A stretch of 64,000 nucleotides of DNA from Eonycteris spelaea (lineage: Eukaryota > Chordata > Mammalia > Chiroptera > Pteropodidae), in NCBI GenBank assembly GCA_003508835.1, contig PUFA01000068.1:2232001-2296000 (forward strand), read 5' to 3'. Under the pieces are notes generated by a model. That model was given only the letters and a program-made list of their open reading frames with translations, ran no database searches and was not told the origin of the DNA. Each line of letters starts with the position of its first letter. Within the stretch, counting starts at the first letter, position 1. Both the position numbers and the translations under genes were made by a program. Below, one piece after another: positions 63,475 through 64,000 of the stretch.

Positions 63475-64000
63475 TGTGAGTCAAATATTTGTGGCTGTGG
63501 GGATAAAGGGAAATAAGAAAATAAATGACTTTCCACACAACCCAATTCCTCTGCTTTCAAGGGCAATTTATCACCATCTCGGTTTGCTGCCATTTCTTTC
63601 TGGAGTCAGGCTGACCAAGAGCAGCCCATAGCTAGAGTCTTGGGATCTTCTCCCTGGAAAACCTACTGTGGGCTTGAGCAAGGTCTTCTGAGAAGTAGGG
63701 CTTCCTTAACCTCAACTGAGCCCCAATATGTGCAGCTAGTTGGACAACAGACAAGACCTCTGCCTCCAGGTGAATCCTGGCAAGCCCACTCTCAAGGAGC
63801 TATGCTCACACCAAATAGCCTGAACTTACAAGGAAAACCAGCTCATCTGCCTTCATTGTCACGAGTGGCAACCATCTTCTCTTGAGAGGGCTCCATCCAA
63901 CATTCCAGGGCCATGCTGTGCAGACAAGAAGGAATGAGCGGGTGTGGCCCTAGGTTTGGGGGACTGGAGAGACTGTGCCTATGGCAGAGTTGACCTACCT
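63475..64000. other. Unassigned sequence
   Basis: No further LRRC4 similarity was found upstream on the minus strand. Frames 63290-63631 and 63640-63885 (plus) are antisense to, or beyond, the pseudogene and are not supported as genes. Confidence 0.45.

Noticed and set aside
63284..63538. A functional small LRR protein
   Set aside because: Only one LRRC4-like block is present, framed by unrelated sequence and broken by a one-base deletion; no signal peptide, Ig domain or membrane anchor.
1..64000. CRISPR array, operon, prophage or other prokaryotic system
   Set aside because: Repeat content is entirely that of a placental mammal; no regularly spaced repeats, compact gene runs or ribosome-binding sites were seen.

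Overview
The window looks like mammalian, gene-poor, repeat-rich intergenic or deep-intronic DNA. I found no intact protein-coding gene, no convincing exon chain, no CpG island and no functional RNA gene. The open frames are short (the longest is 198 codons), lack recognisable domains except where they cross transposon or pseudogene relics, and have the length expected by chance.

The lineage is read from the repeats. MIR, L2, MLT1-type MaLR LTRs, HAL1/L1M, MER5A-like and MER20 elements are those of a placental mammal. Two younger L1 3' ends (about 33.2-34.5 kb and 45.0-45.5 kb) carry 3' UTR types I associate from memory with bats. A 5S-rRNA-derived retroelement with its own non-5S tail (34.08-34.31 kb) resembles the 5S-derived SINEs described in fruit bats (Pteropodidae). 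A bat, possibly a megabat, is my best guess. No carnivore, horse, ruminant, pig, primate or rodent SINEs were recognised.

Layout: 0-4.5 kb holds old LTR, L1, MIR and a small hAT element with target duplications. 4.5-11.7 kb is dominated by an antisense L1/HAL1 and a sense L1M; the latter contains an unexpected displaced 164-bp copy of its own ORF2 sequence. 12-21 kb has scattered MIR, MER5A, MLT1 and L2, plus a repeat-free stretch at 17.3-18.6 kb. 21.4-24.0 kb is a large antisense L2 block with a decayed reverse-transcriptase motif. 24-31 kb is sparse MIR/L2/MLT1. 30.8-34.6 kb contains two nested groups: an LTR element inside an L2, and a 5S-derived SINE inside a 5'-inverted L1 inside an L2. 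35-43 kb is mostly unassigned, with one L1-in-L1 nest. 43.0-45.9 kb is a sense HAL1/L1M body interrupted by an LTR-like segment and a younger L1. 46-58.6 kb is L2, MIR, L1M, MLT1 and MER20. 58.6-64 kb ends with MIR, L2 and a 150-bp retro-fragment of the neuronal leucine-rich-repeat gene LRRC4.

Nothing here supports a new multi-gene biological system. The interest lies in insertion history: nested retrotransposons, a partial LRRC4 retrocopy, an internal L1 duplication, and a few repeat-poor segments with promoter- or enhancer-like motifs. All repeat names are by eye and memory; no database was searched, so family assignments and edges are approximate.
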